Source: Streptomyces orinoci (GTDB taxonomy: Bacteria; Actinomycetota; Actinomycetes; Streptomycetales; Streptomycetaceae). Taken from it: a DNA stretch of 64,000 nt. Of the stretch, positions 1 to 12,925 are shown one piece after another (positions within the stretch are counted from its first letter, which is position 1; the number at the start of each line of letters is the position of its first letter). Under the pieces are notes generated by a model, which was given only the letters and a program-made list of their open reading frames with translations, made no database searches and was not told the origin of the DNA. Location of the stretch: the NCBI RefSeq assembly GCF_003121295.1, contig NZ_PHNC01000007.1, positions 124,001 through 188,000 of the forward strand. Direction: 5' to 3'. The translations under genes and the position numbers were made by a program.

Positions 1-1366
1 GCGCGCCATCGGCGTCATGTGCCTCCAGCGGGCCGGCGCAGTCCGCACAGCGGGCCGGTTCCCGGCAGCGGTCGCAGGCCAGCCGGGGGACATAGCCCCG
101 GCGCGGCACCTGCACCAGCACCGGGCCGCGCTCCAGGCCCTCGCGCGCCACCCGCCAGGCCAGGGAGGGCAGCCGGGCGGCCCGTGCCGCCTCGTCCCGG
201 GCCAGCTCGCCGTCGCCGACGGTACGGACCAGCGGGGCCACGGCGCGTATCCGCTCGCGGTCCGCCGCCAGCGGCCTGGCCCAGCCGGTCCGTACCAGCT
301 GGGCGGCCTCGACGGTGCAGGAGAAGCCGCCCAGCAGGAACGCCGCCTTCTGGTGGGCGGCCCGCAGCAGCAGCACCTCCCGGGCGTGCGGCTGGGGGGC
401 GTGCGGTTCGGCATGGCTGCCGTCGCCGTCGTCCCAGATCGCCAGCAGCCCCAGGTCGCGTACCGGGGCGAACATGGCGGCCCGGGTGCCGACCACCGCC
501 CGTACCGCCCCACGGTTGACCGCCAGCCAGCGGCGGTAGCGCTCCTCGGGGCCGGTGTCGGCGGTCAGCAGCACATGCCGCCCCGGGCCCAGCAGCTCAC
601 CGAGGGCGGCATCGACCCGGGCGGCGCTCCGGCCGTCGGGCACCACGATCAGCACCCCACGCCGGGAGGCCAGGGTGGCCGCCGCGGCCCGGGCCAGCTC
701 CATGGCCCAGTGCTCTCCCGGCAGCGCGGTCCATACCGCCCGGGGGGAGCCGCCGCGGGCCAGGGCGTCCAGAAAGCCGGGGCCGGTGGGATAGCGGGAC
801 CAGCTGCCGGGCTGCGGGGCGGCGGGCGGCGGCAGCAGGGCGGGCGAGGGCTCGGCCTCGATCCGGGCGTGCCGGGGGGGCACCGCCAGCTGAAGTACGT
901 CCGCCAGCGAGCCGGCGTAGCGGTCAGCCACCGCCCGGCACAGCCGCAGCAGCTGCGGGCCCAGCACCGGCTCCGGGGAGAGCACCTGGGCGATGGCGGC
1001 CAGCGGGCCCTGATAGTCGGACTCGGCCACCCGCTCCACGATGAAGCCGTCCAGCAGCCCGCCGCCCTCGCGGCGGCCCTGGTGCACATTGCGGGCACCG
1101 GCGCCGAAGCGGACCCGTACCCGGGTGCCGGGCTGGGCGTCGGCGTCCAGCTCGGCGGGCACGGCGTAGTCCCAGAGCCGGTCCAGATGCACGGGGCCCT
1201 TGTCCACCAGCACCCGGGCCACCGGGAGCTCGGCGGCCAGTGGGGCGCCTCGCCAGGTGCGCGGCTTGGCCCTCGGCACATCCGCCTTGCGCACCAGCTC
1301 CCGGATGAGAGCCAGCTGCTCCGCCTGCTGCGGCTCCTCCTCCGGGTGACCGTTTTCGCTGCTCAC
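1..1366 (-). CDS. priA: PriA-like primosomal protein N' (3' end beyond window)
   Basis: Replication-restart protein that recognises forked DNA. About 455 N-terminal residues are present and the C-terminus lies outside the window. The 3'-DNA-binding region is visible near residues 46-67 (ELPVARVLVDKGPVHLDRLW), and the start of the zinc-binding cysteine cluster (CDRCREPARCADC) lies near the window edge. The helicase core is degenerate: the Walker A position reads TALPGEHW and the DEAD-box position reads AIWDDGDGS. Actinobacterial PriA proteins are known to lack detectable helicase motifs, so this is a family trait rather than a damaged gene. The GTG start (VSSENGHPEE) was chosen because the protein begins here and an unrelated non-coding stretch precedes it. 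It follows metK on the same strand. Confidence 0.88.
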   Translation of the reverse strand, partial: MSSENGHPEEEPQQAEQLALIRELVRKADVPRAKPRTWRGAPLAAELPVARVLVDKGPVHLDRLWDYAVPAELDADAQPGTRVRVRFGAGARNVHQGRREGGGLLDGFIVERVAESDYQGPLAAIAQVLSPEPVLGPQLLRLCRAVADRYAGSLADVLQLAVPPRHARIEAEPSPALLPPPAAPQPGSWSRYPTGPGFLDALARGGSPRAVWTALPGEHWAMELARAAAATLASRRGVLIVVPDGRSAARVDAALGELLGPGRHVLLTADTGPEERYRRWLAVNRGAVRAVVGTRAAMFAPVRDLGLLAIWDDGDGSHAEPHAPQPHAREVLLLRAAHQKAAFLLGGFSCTVEAAQLVRTGWARPLAADRERIRAVAPLVRTVGDGELARDEAARAARLPSLAWRVAREGLERGPVLVQVPRRGYVPRLACDRCREPARCADCAGPLEAHDADGA

Positions 1367-1582
1367 AGGCTCAGTCCTACCAGACGGCTCGGACAGTGGC
1401 CGCCGCGCCCGACGGGCGGCCCAGCCGTTGACCGGGACGAGCCGCCTTCCCGGCCCGGTGCAGGCCGCCACCGGCTGTCATCCGCACGATCTCGGGCGCC
1501 GGCGGTGCCTTCGGTGCGGGAACCGTCCCCGGAACCGGACGTCTGCCTACGGACCGTACGCCATCAGGTGCGGGCCGTGCGG

Positions 1583-1610
1583 GGCTGGTCGCGCAGTTCC
1601 CCGCGCCCCT
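1583..1610. repeat. Intergenic repeat copy 1
   Basis: The 28-nt core on this strand begins GGCTGGTCGCGCAGTTCC and ends CGCGCCCCT. Its reverse complement is identical over all 28 positions to 23274-23301. Related copies occur at 31670-31733 and 51658-51690. The GC-rich part can fold into short hairpins. All copies lie outside genes. Confidence 0.75.
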
Positions 1611-1632
1611 GATGAGGTGCCCGGCAACGCAT

Positions 1633-1669
1633 CGGGGTCCGGAGACCGCTGCTCGGTCTCCGGACCCCG
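1633..1669 (-). terminator. metK terminator hairpin
   Basis: A perfect 16-bp inverted repeat (CGGGGTCCGGAGACCG and its complement) with a 5-nt loop lies 21 nt past the metK stop codon. There is no clear U-tract, as is common for high-GC actinobacterial terminators. Confidence 0.8.
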
Positions 1670-1690
1670 AGGACAGCGGGTCGGCGCGGG

Positions 1691-2899
1691 TTACAGCCCC
1701 ACGGCCTTGCGCAGCGCGTCCACGCGGTCCGTGCGCTCCCAGGTGAAGTCGGGCAGCTCACGGCCGAAGTGGCCATAGGCGGCGGTCTGGGAGTAGATCG
1801 GGCGGAGCAGGTCGAGGTCGCGGATGATCGCGGCCGGGCGGAGGTCGAAGACCTCGGTGATGGCGTGCTCGATCTTCTCGGTCTCGACCGTGTTGGTGCC
1901 GAAGGTCTCGACGAACAGACCGACCGGCTCGGCCTTGCCGATGGCGTAGGCGACCTGGACCTCGCAGCGCGCGGCCAGCCCGGCGGCGACCACGTTCTTG
2001 GCCACCCAGCGCATGGCGTAGGCGGCGCTGCGGTCCACCTTGGACGGGTCCTTGCCGGAGAAGGCGCCGCCACCGTGGCGGGCCATGCCGCCATAGGTGT
2101 CGATGATGATCTTGCGGCCGGTCAGGCCGGCGTCGCCCATCGGGCCGCCGATCTCAAAGCGGCCGGTGGGGTTGACCAGCAGGCGGTAGCCCTCGGTGTC
2201 CAGCTTGATGCCGTCCTCGACCAGCTCCTTGAGCACGTGCTCCACCACGAACTCACGGATGTCGGGGGCCAGCAGCGACTCCAGGTCGATGTCGGAGGCG
2301 TGCTGCGAGGAGACCACCACGGTGTCCAGGCGGACCGCCTTGTTGCCGTCGTACTCGATGGTGACCTGGGTCTTGCCGTCGGGGCGCAGGTAGGGAATGG
2401 TCCCGTTCTTGCGCACCTCGGTCAGCCGGCGGGACAGCCGGTGCGCCAGGTTGATCGGCAGCGGCATCAGCTCGGGCGTCTCGTCACAGGCGTAGCCGAA
2501 CATCAGGCCCTGGTCGCCCGCGCCCTGCTTGTCCAGCTCGTCCTCATCGCCCTCGACCCGCGCCTCATAGGCGGAGTCCACGCCCTGGGCGATGTCCGGG
2601 GACTGGGAGCCGATGGAGACCGAAACACCGCAGGAAGCGCCGTCGAAGCCCTTCTTGGAGGAGTCGTAGCCGATCTGAAGGATCTTCTCGCGCACCAGCT
2701 GCGCGATCGGCGCGTACGCCTTGGTCGTCACCTCGCCGGCCACATGCACCAGGCCGGTGGTGATCATCGTCTCGACGGCCACCCGGGACGTGGGGTCCTC
2801 ACGGAGCAGGGCGTCGAGAATGGTGTCGCTGATCTGGTCAGCGATCTTGTCGGGGTGACCCTCGGTCACGGATTCCGAGGTGAACAGGCGGCGGGACAC
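1691..2899 (-). CDS. metK: S-adenosylmethionine synthetase
   Basis: Makes S-adenosylmethionine from methionine and ATP. The 402-residue length matches the family. Signatures seen are the methionine/ATP-binding [12 protein letters not shown] near the N-terminus, [12 protein letters not shown] in the middle, and the glycine-rich phosphate loop [20 protein letters not shown]. The frame stays open upstream, but the conserved N-terminus ([17 protein letters not shown]) begins at the GTG at 2899, and AGGGAG lies just ahead of it. About 190 nt separate it from coaBC. I saw no obvious riboswitch there. Confidence 0.97.
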   Translation of the reverse strand: MSRRLFTSESVTEGHPDKIADQISDTILDALLREDPTSRVAVETMITTGLVHVAGEVTTKAYAPIAQLVREKILQIGYDSSKKGFDGASCGVSVSIGSQSPDIAQGVDSAYEARVEGDEDELDKQGAGDQGLMFGYACDETPELMPLPINLAHRLSRRLTEVRKNGTIPYLRPDGKTQVTIEYDGNKAVRLDTVVVSSQHASDIDLESLLAPDIREFVVEHVLKELVEDGIKLDTEGYRLLVNPTGRFEIGGPMGDAGLTGRKIIIDTYGGMARHGGGAFSGKDPSKVDRSAAYAMRWVAKNVVAAGLAARCEVQVAYAIGKAEPVGLFVETFGTNTVETEKIEHAITEVFDLRPAAIIRDLDLLRPIYSQTAAYGHFGRELPDFTWERTDRVDALRKAVGL

Positions 2900-3089
2900 A
2901 TCGCTCCCTGGGGTTGCAGCGGCTGCTGGCTGATCATTTGATGGAGTCGGCCGAGAGCTGCGCTCGACGCGGATCCGGTGCCAGTTTATCCGTCCTTGGT
3001 GTGCACGGGGCATGGGGTTGGCCATCACCGGCAACGTGACCTGCGACACCAGCCTCTCAAGCCGCACTGGAACACGGAATCGAGCGGCA
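2900..3089 (-). promoter_or_regulatory. metK leader region (no recognisable riboswitch)
   Basis: This 190-nt gap between coaBC and metK probably holds the metK promoter and 5' leader, since coaBC is not tightly coupled to metK. I looked for the paired elements of known SAM riboswitches and did not find them. No confident -35/-10 pair was seen. Confidence 0.35.
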
Positions 3090-4292
3090 TCAAGGGAGAC
3101 GGCGGACCACCAGGTCCCATACCACATCGGCGAGGGCCTCCTTGGGGCCGTGCGGCACGGGCGTCTCCTCACCGTCGGCGGCCAGCACCACGGCCTCGTT
3201 CTCCGTGGAGCCGAAGGTCTTGCGCTCCCCCACCTCATTGACCACCAGCAGGTCACAGCCCTTGCGGGCCAGCTTGGCGCGGCCATGGGCGAGGACGTCG
3301 TCGGTCTCGGCGGCGAAGCCGACCACCACCTGGCCGGGGCGGGCGCGCTCGGCGGAGAGCTCGGCCAGAACGTCCGGATTACGCACCAGCTCCACCGGCG
3401 CGGGCTCCTGGCCCTCCTGCTTCTTGATCTTCCCGGCGGCGTAGTGGGCGGGCCGGAAGTCGGCCACCGCGGCGGCCATCACCACGGCGTCCGCGTCCGC
3501 CGCCGCCTTGAGCACCGCCTCCCGCAGCTGGACCGCGGTGCCGACCCGCACCACATCGGCCCCGGCCGGATCCGGCAGCTCGCTGTTGGCCGCGACCAGG
3601 GTGACCCTGGCCCCGCGGGCCACGGCGGTACGGGCCAGTGCGTACCCCTGCCGGCCGGAGGAGCGGTTGCCCAGGTAGCGCACCGGGTCCAGCGGCTCCC
3701 GGGTGCCGCCCGCGCTGATCACCACATGGCGGCCGGCCAGGTCGGCGGGGAGCGGGCCGCGGGCCAGCACCCGGCGGCAGACCTCGAAGATCTCCTCGGG
3801 GTCGGGCAGCCGGCCCTTGCCGGTGTCCGCCCCGGTCAGCCGGCCGACGGCGGGCTCGATCACCACGGCGCCGCGGCGGCGCAGGGTGGCGACATTCTCC
3901 CGGGTGGCCGGGTTCTCCCACATCTCGGTGTGCATCGCGGGCGCGAAGACCACCGGACAGCGGGCGGTGAGCAGGGTGTTGGTCAGCAGGTCGTCGGCCA
4001 GGCCGTGGGCGGCCTTGGCCAGCAGGTCGGCGGTGGCCGGCGCCACCACCACCAGCTCGGCCTGCTGGCCGATGCGGACATGCGGCACCTCGTGCACGGT
4101 CTCCCAGACCTCGGTGGCCGCCCGGTGGCCGGAGAGCGCGGACCAGGTGGCCTCGCCGACGAAGTGCAGCGCGGCGGCGGTGGGCACCACCTGGACGTCA
4201 TGCCCCGACTCGGTGAGGCGGCGCAGCAGCTCGCACGCCTTGTAGGCGGCGATCCCGCCGCTGACTCCCAGGACGACCTTGGGCTTGTCCAT
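3090..4292 (-). CDS. coaBC: Bifunctional phosphopantothenoylcysteine decarboxylase / synthetase
   Basis: Catalyses two successive steps of coenzyme A synthesis: CTP-dependent joining of 4'-phosphopantothenate to cysteine (CoaB) and FMN-dependent decarboxylation (CoaC). The N-terminal flavoprotein half starts [20 protein letters not shown] and carries the PAMHTEMW active-site segment. The C-terminal CoaB half carries [19 protein letters not shown] and the KIKKQ motif. The length is 400 residues. The ATG at 4292 gives the expected N-terminus [10 protein letters not shown] and has GGGGAG upstream. An in-frame ATG 48 nt upstream is less likely because it would extend into the rpoZ terminator region. 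Confidence 0.95.
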   Translation of the reverse strand: MDKPKVVLGVSGGIAAYKACELLRRLTESGHDVQVVPTAAALHFVGEATWSALSGHRAATEVWETVHEVPHVRIGQQAELVVVAPATADLLAKAAHGLADDLLTNTLLTARCPVVFAPAMHTEMWENPATRENVATLRRRGAVVIEPAVGRLTGADTGKGRLPDPEEIFEVCRRVLARGPLPADLAGRHVVISAGGTREPLDPVRYLGNRSSGRQGYALARTAVARGARVTLVAANSELPDPAGADVVRVGTAVQLREAVLKAAADADAVVMAAAVADFRPAHYAAGKIKKQEGQEPAPVELVRNPDVLAELSAERARPGQVVVGFAAETDDVLAHGRAKLARKGCDLLVVNEVGERKTFGSTENEAVVLAADGEETPVPHGPKEALADVVWDLVVRRLP

Positions 4293-4339
4293 CGCTCGCT
4301 TCTCCCCGCGCCGCACGAAGTGTCTGTCCATCCATGACA

Positions 4340-4378
4340 CACCAAGGGTCCGACAGCCGTGCTGCCGGACCCTTGGTG
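4340..4378 (-). terminator. rpoZ terminator hairpin
   Basis: A perfect 13-bp inverted repeat (CACCAAGGGTCCG and its complement) begins 14 nt past the rpoZ stop and ends only about 48 nt before the coaBC start. coaBC must therefore use read-through or a promoter in the short remaining gap. No U-tract follows. Confidence 0.75.
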
Positions 4379-4391
4379 AAAGCCTTGGCCC

Positions 4392-4664
4392 TTACTGAGC
4401 CGGGGCCTCGACGGCCTCGGAGGTCAGCAGACCCGCGTTGATCTCGCGGAGCGCGATGGAGAGCGGCTTCTCGTGGACGTGGGTGTCCACCAGCGGACCG
4501 ACGTACTCCAGCAGACCCTCGCCCAGCTGCGAGTAGTACGCGTTGATCTGGCGCGCCCGCTTGGCGGCGTAGATCACCAGGCTGTACTTCGAGTCGGTCG
4601 CCTCGAGCAGCTCATCAATCGGCGGGTTGATGATGCCCTCGGGCGCGGTGATGGAAGAGGACAC
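4392..4664 (-). CDS. rpoZ: RNA polymerase omega subunit
   Basis: Small subunit that helps assemble the beta' subunit of RNA polymerase. The 90-residue protein has the typical omega core ([20 protein letters not shown], then [12 protein letters not shown]) and a short acidic tail. It starts at GTG 4664 with GGAAGG upstream. It lies 62 nt downstream of gmk, the common actinobacterial order mihF-gmk-rpoZ-coaBC. Confidence 0.96.
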   Translation of the reverse strand: MSSSITAPEGIINPPIDELLEATDSKYSLVIYAAKRARQINAYYSQLGEGLLEYVGPLVDTHVHEKPLSIALREINAGLLTSEAVEAPAQ

Positions 4665-4726
4665 TCTCTGCCTTCCGACGGGGGGTTGCGATCCAGTTGA
4701 TTCGGGATCTTAAGGAAATTCCCAGT

Positions 4727-5317
4727 TCAACGCAGCAAGGCTAGCAGCTCGCGGGCCACGTCCTCGACGGAGGTGTTGACCAGCGTCACATCGAACTCGG
4801 ACTCGGCCGCCAGCTCCACCTTGGCGGTGGCCAGCCGGCGCTCGATCACCTCGGGCGATTCGGTGCCCCGGCCGGTGAGCCGGCGCACCAGTTCGTCCCA
4901 GCCGGGCGGGGCCAGGAAGACCAGCTGGGCGTCCGGCATGGTTTCCCGCACCTGGCGGGCGCCCTGCAGGTCGATCTCCAGCAGCACCGGCTCGCCGGCC
5001 TCCAGGCGGTCCAGTACGGCCTGGCGGGGTGTGCCATAGCGGTTGCCGGCGAACTCGGCCCACTCCAGCAGCTCGCCATTGGCGATCAGCTTGTCGAACT
5101 CCTCGTCGCCCACGAAGAAGTACTGCACACCCTCCTGCTCGCCGGGGCGCGGCTTGCGGGTGGTGCAGGAGACCGACAGCCACACCTCGGGGTGGGCCTT
5201 GCGCATATGGGCGACGACCGTGCTCTTGCCGACCCCGGAGGGGCCGGAGAGCACGGTCAGCCGCGGACGTCTGGCCGGGGGTACGGGGGTCGTCCCCCGG
5301 GAGACAGCATTACTCAT
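4727..5317 (-). CDS. gmk: Guanylate kinase
   Basis: Phosphorylates GMP to GDP with ATP, feeding the GTP and ppGpp pools. The P-loop GPSGVGKS is at residues 25-32. The GMP-binding region follows ([19 protein letters not shown]), then [12 protein letters not shown] and RLTGRGTES of the lid. At 196 residues it has a slightly long N-terminal tail, usual for actinobacteria. The ATG at 5317 lies 37 nt after mihF. Confidence 0.96.
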   Translation of the reverse strand: MSNAVSRGTTPVPPARRPRLTVLSGPSGVGKSTVVAHMRKAHPEVWLSVSCTTRKPRPGEQEGVQYFFVGDEEFDKLIANGELLEWAEFAGNRYGTPRQAVLDRLEAGEPVLLEIDLQGARQVRETMPDAQLVFLAPPGWDELVRRLTGRGTESPEVIERRLATAKVELAAESEFDVTLVNTSVEDVARELLALLR

Positions 5318-5332
5318 GCGGTGATTATCCCG

Positions 5333-5354
5333 GTTCCCGGGAGTGCCTGGGAAC
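5333..5354 (-). terminator. Short hairpin between mihF and gmk
   Basis: GTTCCCGGG pairs with CCTGGGAAC (nine pairs with one wobble) around a 4-nt loop immediately after the mihF stop. It could stop transcription in part or stabilise the mihF transcript, separating the abundant mihF mRNA from gmk. Confidence 0.45.
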
Positions 5355-5678
5355 TCAGGCAGCGTGGCTGCCGAACTCCCGCTCCAGGGAGGCGATCTGG
5401 TTGGAGCCGAGCCCGCGGACGCGGCGGCTCTCGGAGATCCCGAGTCGTTCCATGATCTGCTTGGCGCGGACCTTGCCCACGCCGGGCAGGCTCTCCAGGA
5501 GGGCGCTGACCTTCATCTTGCCGATGACGTCGTTCTCCTGGCCTTGCTTGATGACCTCGTGCAGCGAGGCGCCGGAGTGCTTGAGCCGATTCTTGACCTC
5601 GGCGCGCTCCCGGCGAGCCGCGGCGGCCTTTTCGAGCGCGGCTGCGCGCTGTTCAGGGGTAAGGGGCGGAAGAGCCAC
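5355..5678 (-). CDS. mihF: Integration host factor-like nucleoid protein (sIHF/mIHF)
   Basis: Small basic DNA-binding protein of actinobacteria, unrelated in fold to E. coli IHF. In Streptomyces it affects nucleoid compaction, sporulation and antibiotic production. The 107 residues start [20 protein letters not shown]. The C-terminal half holds a helix-two-turn-helix DNA-binding segment ([18 protein letters not shown] then [11 protein letters not shown]). The GTG at 5678 is preceded by GAGGTGA. A strong-looking promoter lies upstream, so it is probably transcribed on its own. Confidence 0.94.
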   Translation of the reverse strand: MALPPLTPEQRAAALEKAAAARRERAEVKNRLKHSGASLHEVIKQGQENDVIGKMKVSALLESLPGVGKVRAKQIMERLGISESRRVRGLGSNQIASLEREFGSHAA

Positions 5679-5725
5679 GCCTACGTCACCTCGGATGTCG
5701 AACTGTCGGATACGGACCGGTGAGG

Positions 5726-5754
5726 AACCTAGTCGGCCCACACCTGGGGAGCAA
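5726..5754 (-). promoter_or_regulatory. Probable mihF promoter
   Basis: On the minus strand TTGCTC (5749-5754) and TAGGTT (5726-5731) are separated by exactly 17 nt, fitting a principal-sigma promoter. It lies between the pyrF terminator and the mihF start, about 48 nt upstream of the GTG. Inferred from sequence only. Confidence 0.5.
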
Positions 5755-5828
5755 CGAGCAACGCGCTTGCACGTTCGCTCTTGTCGGAGACTAGCGGCCG
5801 ATCCCGCTCCAGTCAGCGAGAACAGACG

Positions 5829-5864
5829 AAAAGTCCTGGTCAGCCTTGCTCGACCAGGACTTTT
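5829..5864 (-). terminator. pyrF / pyr operon terminator
   Basis: A perfect 13-bp inverted repeat (AAAAGTCCTGGTC and its complement) with a 10-nt loop, ending in TTTT on the minus strand, lies 16 nt past the pyrF stop. It is one of few terminators here with a U-tract and marks the end of the pyrimidine operon. Confidence 0.85.
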
Positions 5865-5880
5865 CCGGACATAACAACCG

Positions 5881-6737
5881 TCAATTTTTCGAGTGGAGCG
5901 CGGATTCCACCGCCGAGCGCACCTCTTCGGCGAACCTCGCGGCGCTCTCGCGCAGCGCGGTGACGTCCGGGCCGTGCCGCAGCACGCCCCGGCTGACATT
6001 GGGGACCACGTTCCCGGCCGCGGCGCCGAAGACCTTGGGCAGGTCGGCCGCGGTGGCCCCCTGGGCGCCGATGCCGGGGGCCAGCAGCGGGCCGTTGATG
6101 GCCAGATCGGCGGCGGGCGCGGTGCCCAGGGTGGCGCCGACCACCGCACCGAAGGAGCCCAGCGGCGCCGCGTCGGCGTTCTCCGCCCGCAGGTGGTCCA
6201 GCATGGCCGCGGCCACGCTGGAGCCGTCGGCGCGGACGGCGTGCTGGACCTCGGGGCCCTCCGGGTTGGAGGTGAGCGCCAGGACGAAGACCCCGGTGCC
6301 GCTCTGCCGGGCCAGGTCCAGGGCCGGGCGCAGCGAGCCATAGCCCAGGTACGGGCTGACGGTGACCGCGTCCGAGAACAGCGGGGAGGCGGGGTCGAGG
6401 TAGGTGGCGGCGTAGGCGGCCATGGTGGAGCCGATGTCGCCGCGCTTGGCGTCCATCAGCACCAGGGCGCCGGCCGCCCGGGCCTCGGCCACGGTCCGTT
6501 CCAGCACCGCGATGCCGCGTGAGCCGAAGCGCTCGAAGAAGGCGGACTGCGGCTTGAGCACGGCCACCCGGTCGGCCAGGGCCTCCACCACGGTGCGGCT
6601 GAAGCGCTCCAGGCCGGCGATGTCGTCGGTCAGCCCCCAGTCGGTGAGCAGCGCGGCATGCGGGTCGATGCCCACGCAGAGCGGGCCGCGCTCGTCCATG
6701 GCGCGGCGCAGGCGCGTACCGAAGGGTTCCAGAGAGG

Positions 6738-6741
<4 letters not shown>
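5881..6741 (-). CDS. pyrF: Orotidine 5'-phosphate decarboxylase
   Basis: Last step of UMP synthesis, converting OMP to UMP. The 286-residue protein is the longer type 2 form. The catalytic Lys/Asp motif reads LMDAKRGDIGSTMAAY, and the phosphate-binding end is LLAPGIGAQGAT. The ATG at 6741 overlaps the pyrD stop by 4 nt (ATGA), so translation of the two is probably coupled. It is the last gene of the operon. Confidence 0.96.
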
Positions 6742-7853
<1,112 letters not shown>

Positions 7854-7887
7854 TTCCAGCCTTTTCGGGCGTGGAGGCTCGTGAAGA

Positions 7888-7911
7888 GGGGGACACCGCG
7901 TGGTGTCCCCC
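7888..7911 (-). terminator. Hairpin between carB and pyrD
   Basis: A perfect 10-bp stem (GGGGGACACC with GGTGTCCCCC) and a GCGT tetraloop sit 10 nt past the carB stop and 35 nt before the pyrD start. It may be a partial terminator or an mRNA-stability element inside the pyr operon, since no separate pyrD promoter is obvious. Confidence 0.55.
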
Positions 7912-7921
7912 GTCTTCCGTC

Positions 7922-11225
<3,304 letters not shown>

Positions 11226-11233
<8 letters not shown>

Positions 11234-12368
11234 GCTGGCCCTCCATCAGGGAGACGAAGCGGTCGAACAGGTACGCGGCGTCATGCGGACCTGCGGCTGC
11301 CTCGGGGTGGTACTGGACGCTGAAGGCCGGCTGGTCGAGCAGCTGGAGACCTTCGACCACGTTGTCGTTGAGACAGACGTGGGAGACCTCGGCGCGGCCG
11401 TAGGGGGTGTCGGTCGCCCGGTCGAGCGGGGCGTCCACGGCGAAGCCGTGGTTGTGCGCGGTGACCTCGACCTTGCCGGTCGTACGGTCCTGCACGGGCT
11501 GGTTGATGCCCCGGTGGCCGTACTTCAGCTTGTAGGTGCCGAAGCCCAGCGCGCGGCCGAGGATCTGGTTGCCGAAGCAGATGCCGAACAGCGGGGTCCT
11601 GCGCTCCAGCACCGCCCGCATCACCGAGACCGGGTGGTCGGCGGTGGCCGGGTCGCCGGGGCCATTGGAGAAGAACACGCCGTCGGGGTTGACCGCGTAG
11701 ACGTCCTCGGCGGTGGCGGTGGCGGGCAGGACATGCACCTCGATGCCGCGCTCGGCCATCCGGTGCGGGGTCATGCCCTTGATGCCCAGGTCGATGGCGG
11801 CCACGGTGAACCGCTTGGTGCCGATGGCCGGGACGACATACGCCTCCTTGGTGGCCACCTCGGCGGACAGGTCGGCCCCGGTCATCTCCGGCGCCCGGCG
11901 CACCTCGGCCAGCATGGTGCCCTCGTCGGGCAGGACACTGCCGGAGAAGATGCCCACCCGCATGGCACCGCGCTCGCGCAGATGGCGGGTGAGGGCGCGG
12001 GTGTCCACACCGCTGATGCCGACCACGCCCTGGGCGCGCAGCTCCTCGTCGAGGGAGCGGCGGGAGCGCCAGTTGGAGGGGGTGCGGGCGGGGTCGCGGA
12101 CCACATAGCCGGCCACCCAGATCCGGGAGGATTCCGGGTCCTCGTCGTTGACGCCGGTGTTGCCGACGTGCGGGGCGGTCATGACGACCACCTGGCGGTG
12201 GTAGGAGGGGTCGGTGAGGGTCTCCTGGTAGCCGGTCATGCCGGTGGAGAAGACGGCCTCGCCGAAGGCCGACCCCACGGCCCCGTAGGCGCGGCCGTGG
12301 AAGGTACGGCCGTCCTCCAGGACGAGTACGGCGGGGACCTTGGCGGTCCCCCTGGTGGAGGTCGTCAT
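11226..12368 (-). CDS. carA: Carbamoyl-phosphate synthase small (glutaminase) subunit
   Basis: Hydrolyses glutamine and channels ammonia to CarB. The 380 residues include the small-subunit N-domain ([13 protein letters not shown]) and a class I glutamine amidotransferase domain with nucleophile Cys in [16 protein letters not shown] and the His/Glu pair in [13 protein letters not shown]. The ATG at 12368 overlaps the preceding membrane-protein stop by 4 nt (ATGA). The frame is open further upstream, but the conserved N-terminus begins here. Confidence 0.97.
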
Positions 12369-12925
12369 CGTGCGCCTTCCGTGGTGCTGTTCATGGTGGA
12401 GATGGCTTCGACCCAGGCCGGGTGCCCGTCCGCCGCATCGGAGCGGAAGCCGGAGTCGATGGTCCGTTCGCCGTGCTGCCAGGTGATCACCAGCAGGCCG
12501 CCCTCGGTGAGGACCTTGCCCGCGATGCCCTTGTCCAGCCGGGCGCCGCGCAGGGCGGAAGCGGGGATGAAGAAGTCGCGGGCGCCGGGACGGACCACAT
12601 TCACGCCCTGCTCGGTGAGGGTGAGTTCGGCGCGACTGCGGGTGCCCAGGCCCTGGGCGACGATGCGGTCCAGCCACTGCCCGGCGGTGGTCGAGCCGTG
12701 GTAGCGGCCGGTCATCGTCAGCAGCGGCTCGCTCTGCCGCTCGGGGGCGGCGGGCAGCTCGGGGAGGTCGCCCTGGAGGGTGCCGCGCCACTTCCAGCCC
12801 TCGCGCATCAGCCAGTAGAGCAGGGCGACAAAGAGCAGCAGCCCGACCACCCAGCCGGCGCGGGCCGCCCAGTCGGTCACGGCCTGCGACTTCTGCTCGC
12901 CCGCCAGGTTGATCAAAGTTGTCAC
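12365..12925 (-). CDS. Conserved membrane protein of the pyr operon, PH-like domain
   Basis: 186 residues of unproven function. Residues about 24-42 form one transmembrane helix ([19 protein letters not shown]). The remainder is a predicted cytoplasmic beta-rich domain resembling bacterial PH-like domains ([20 protein letters not shown], then [15 protein letters not shown]). It overlaps pyrC by 4 nt at its start and carA by 4 nt at its end. A protein in the same place between pyrC and carA occurs in Mycobacterium, which argues for a role tied to pyrimidine synthesis or its membrane association. The exact activity is unknown. Confidence 0.85.
   Translation of the reverse strand: MTTLINLAGEQKSQAVTDWAARAGWVVGLLLFVALLYWLMREGWKWRGTLQGDLPELPAAPERQSEPLLTMTGRYHGSTTAGQWLDRIVAQGLGTRSRAELTLTEQGVNVVRPGARDFFIPASALRGARLDKGIAGKVLTEGGLLVITWQHGERTIDSGFRSDAADGHPAWVEAISTMNSTTEGAR

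Larger units (their letters stand above)
1367..1690. other. Intergenic region between metK and priA
   Basis: This 324-nt stretch has no convincing gene. It holds a metK terminator hairpin (1633-1669) and one copy of an intergenic repeat (1583-1610). The remaining sequence just upstream of priA presumably carries the priA promoter, but I could not pick out clear -35 and -10 boxes. Open frames here lack start sites and resemble nothing known. Confidence 0.6.

Noticed and set aside
2900..3089. Possible SAM riboswitch ahead of metK
   Set aside because: I did not find the conserved core or paired helices of known SAM riboswitch classes in the leader; a covariance-model search would be decisive.
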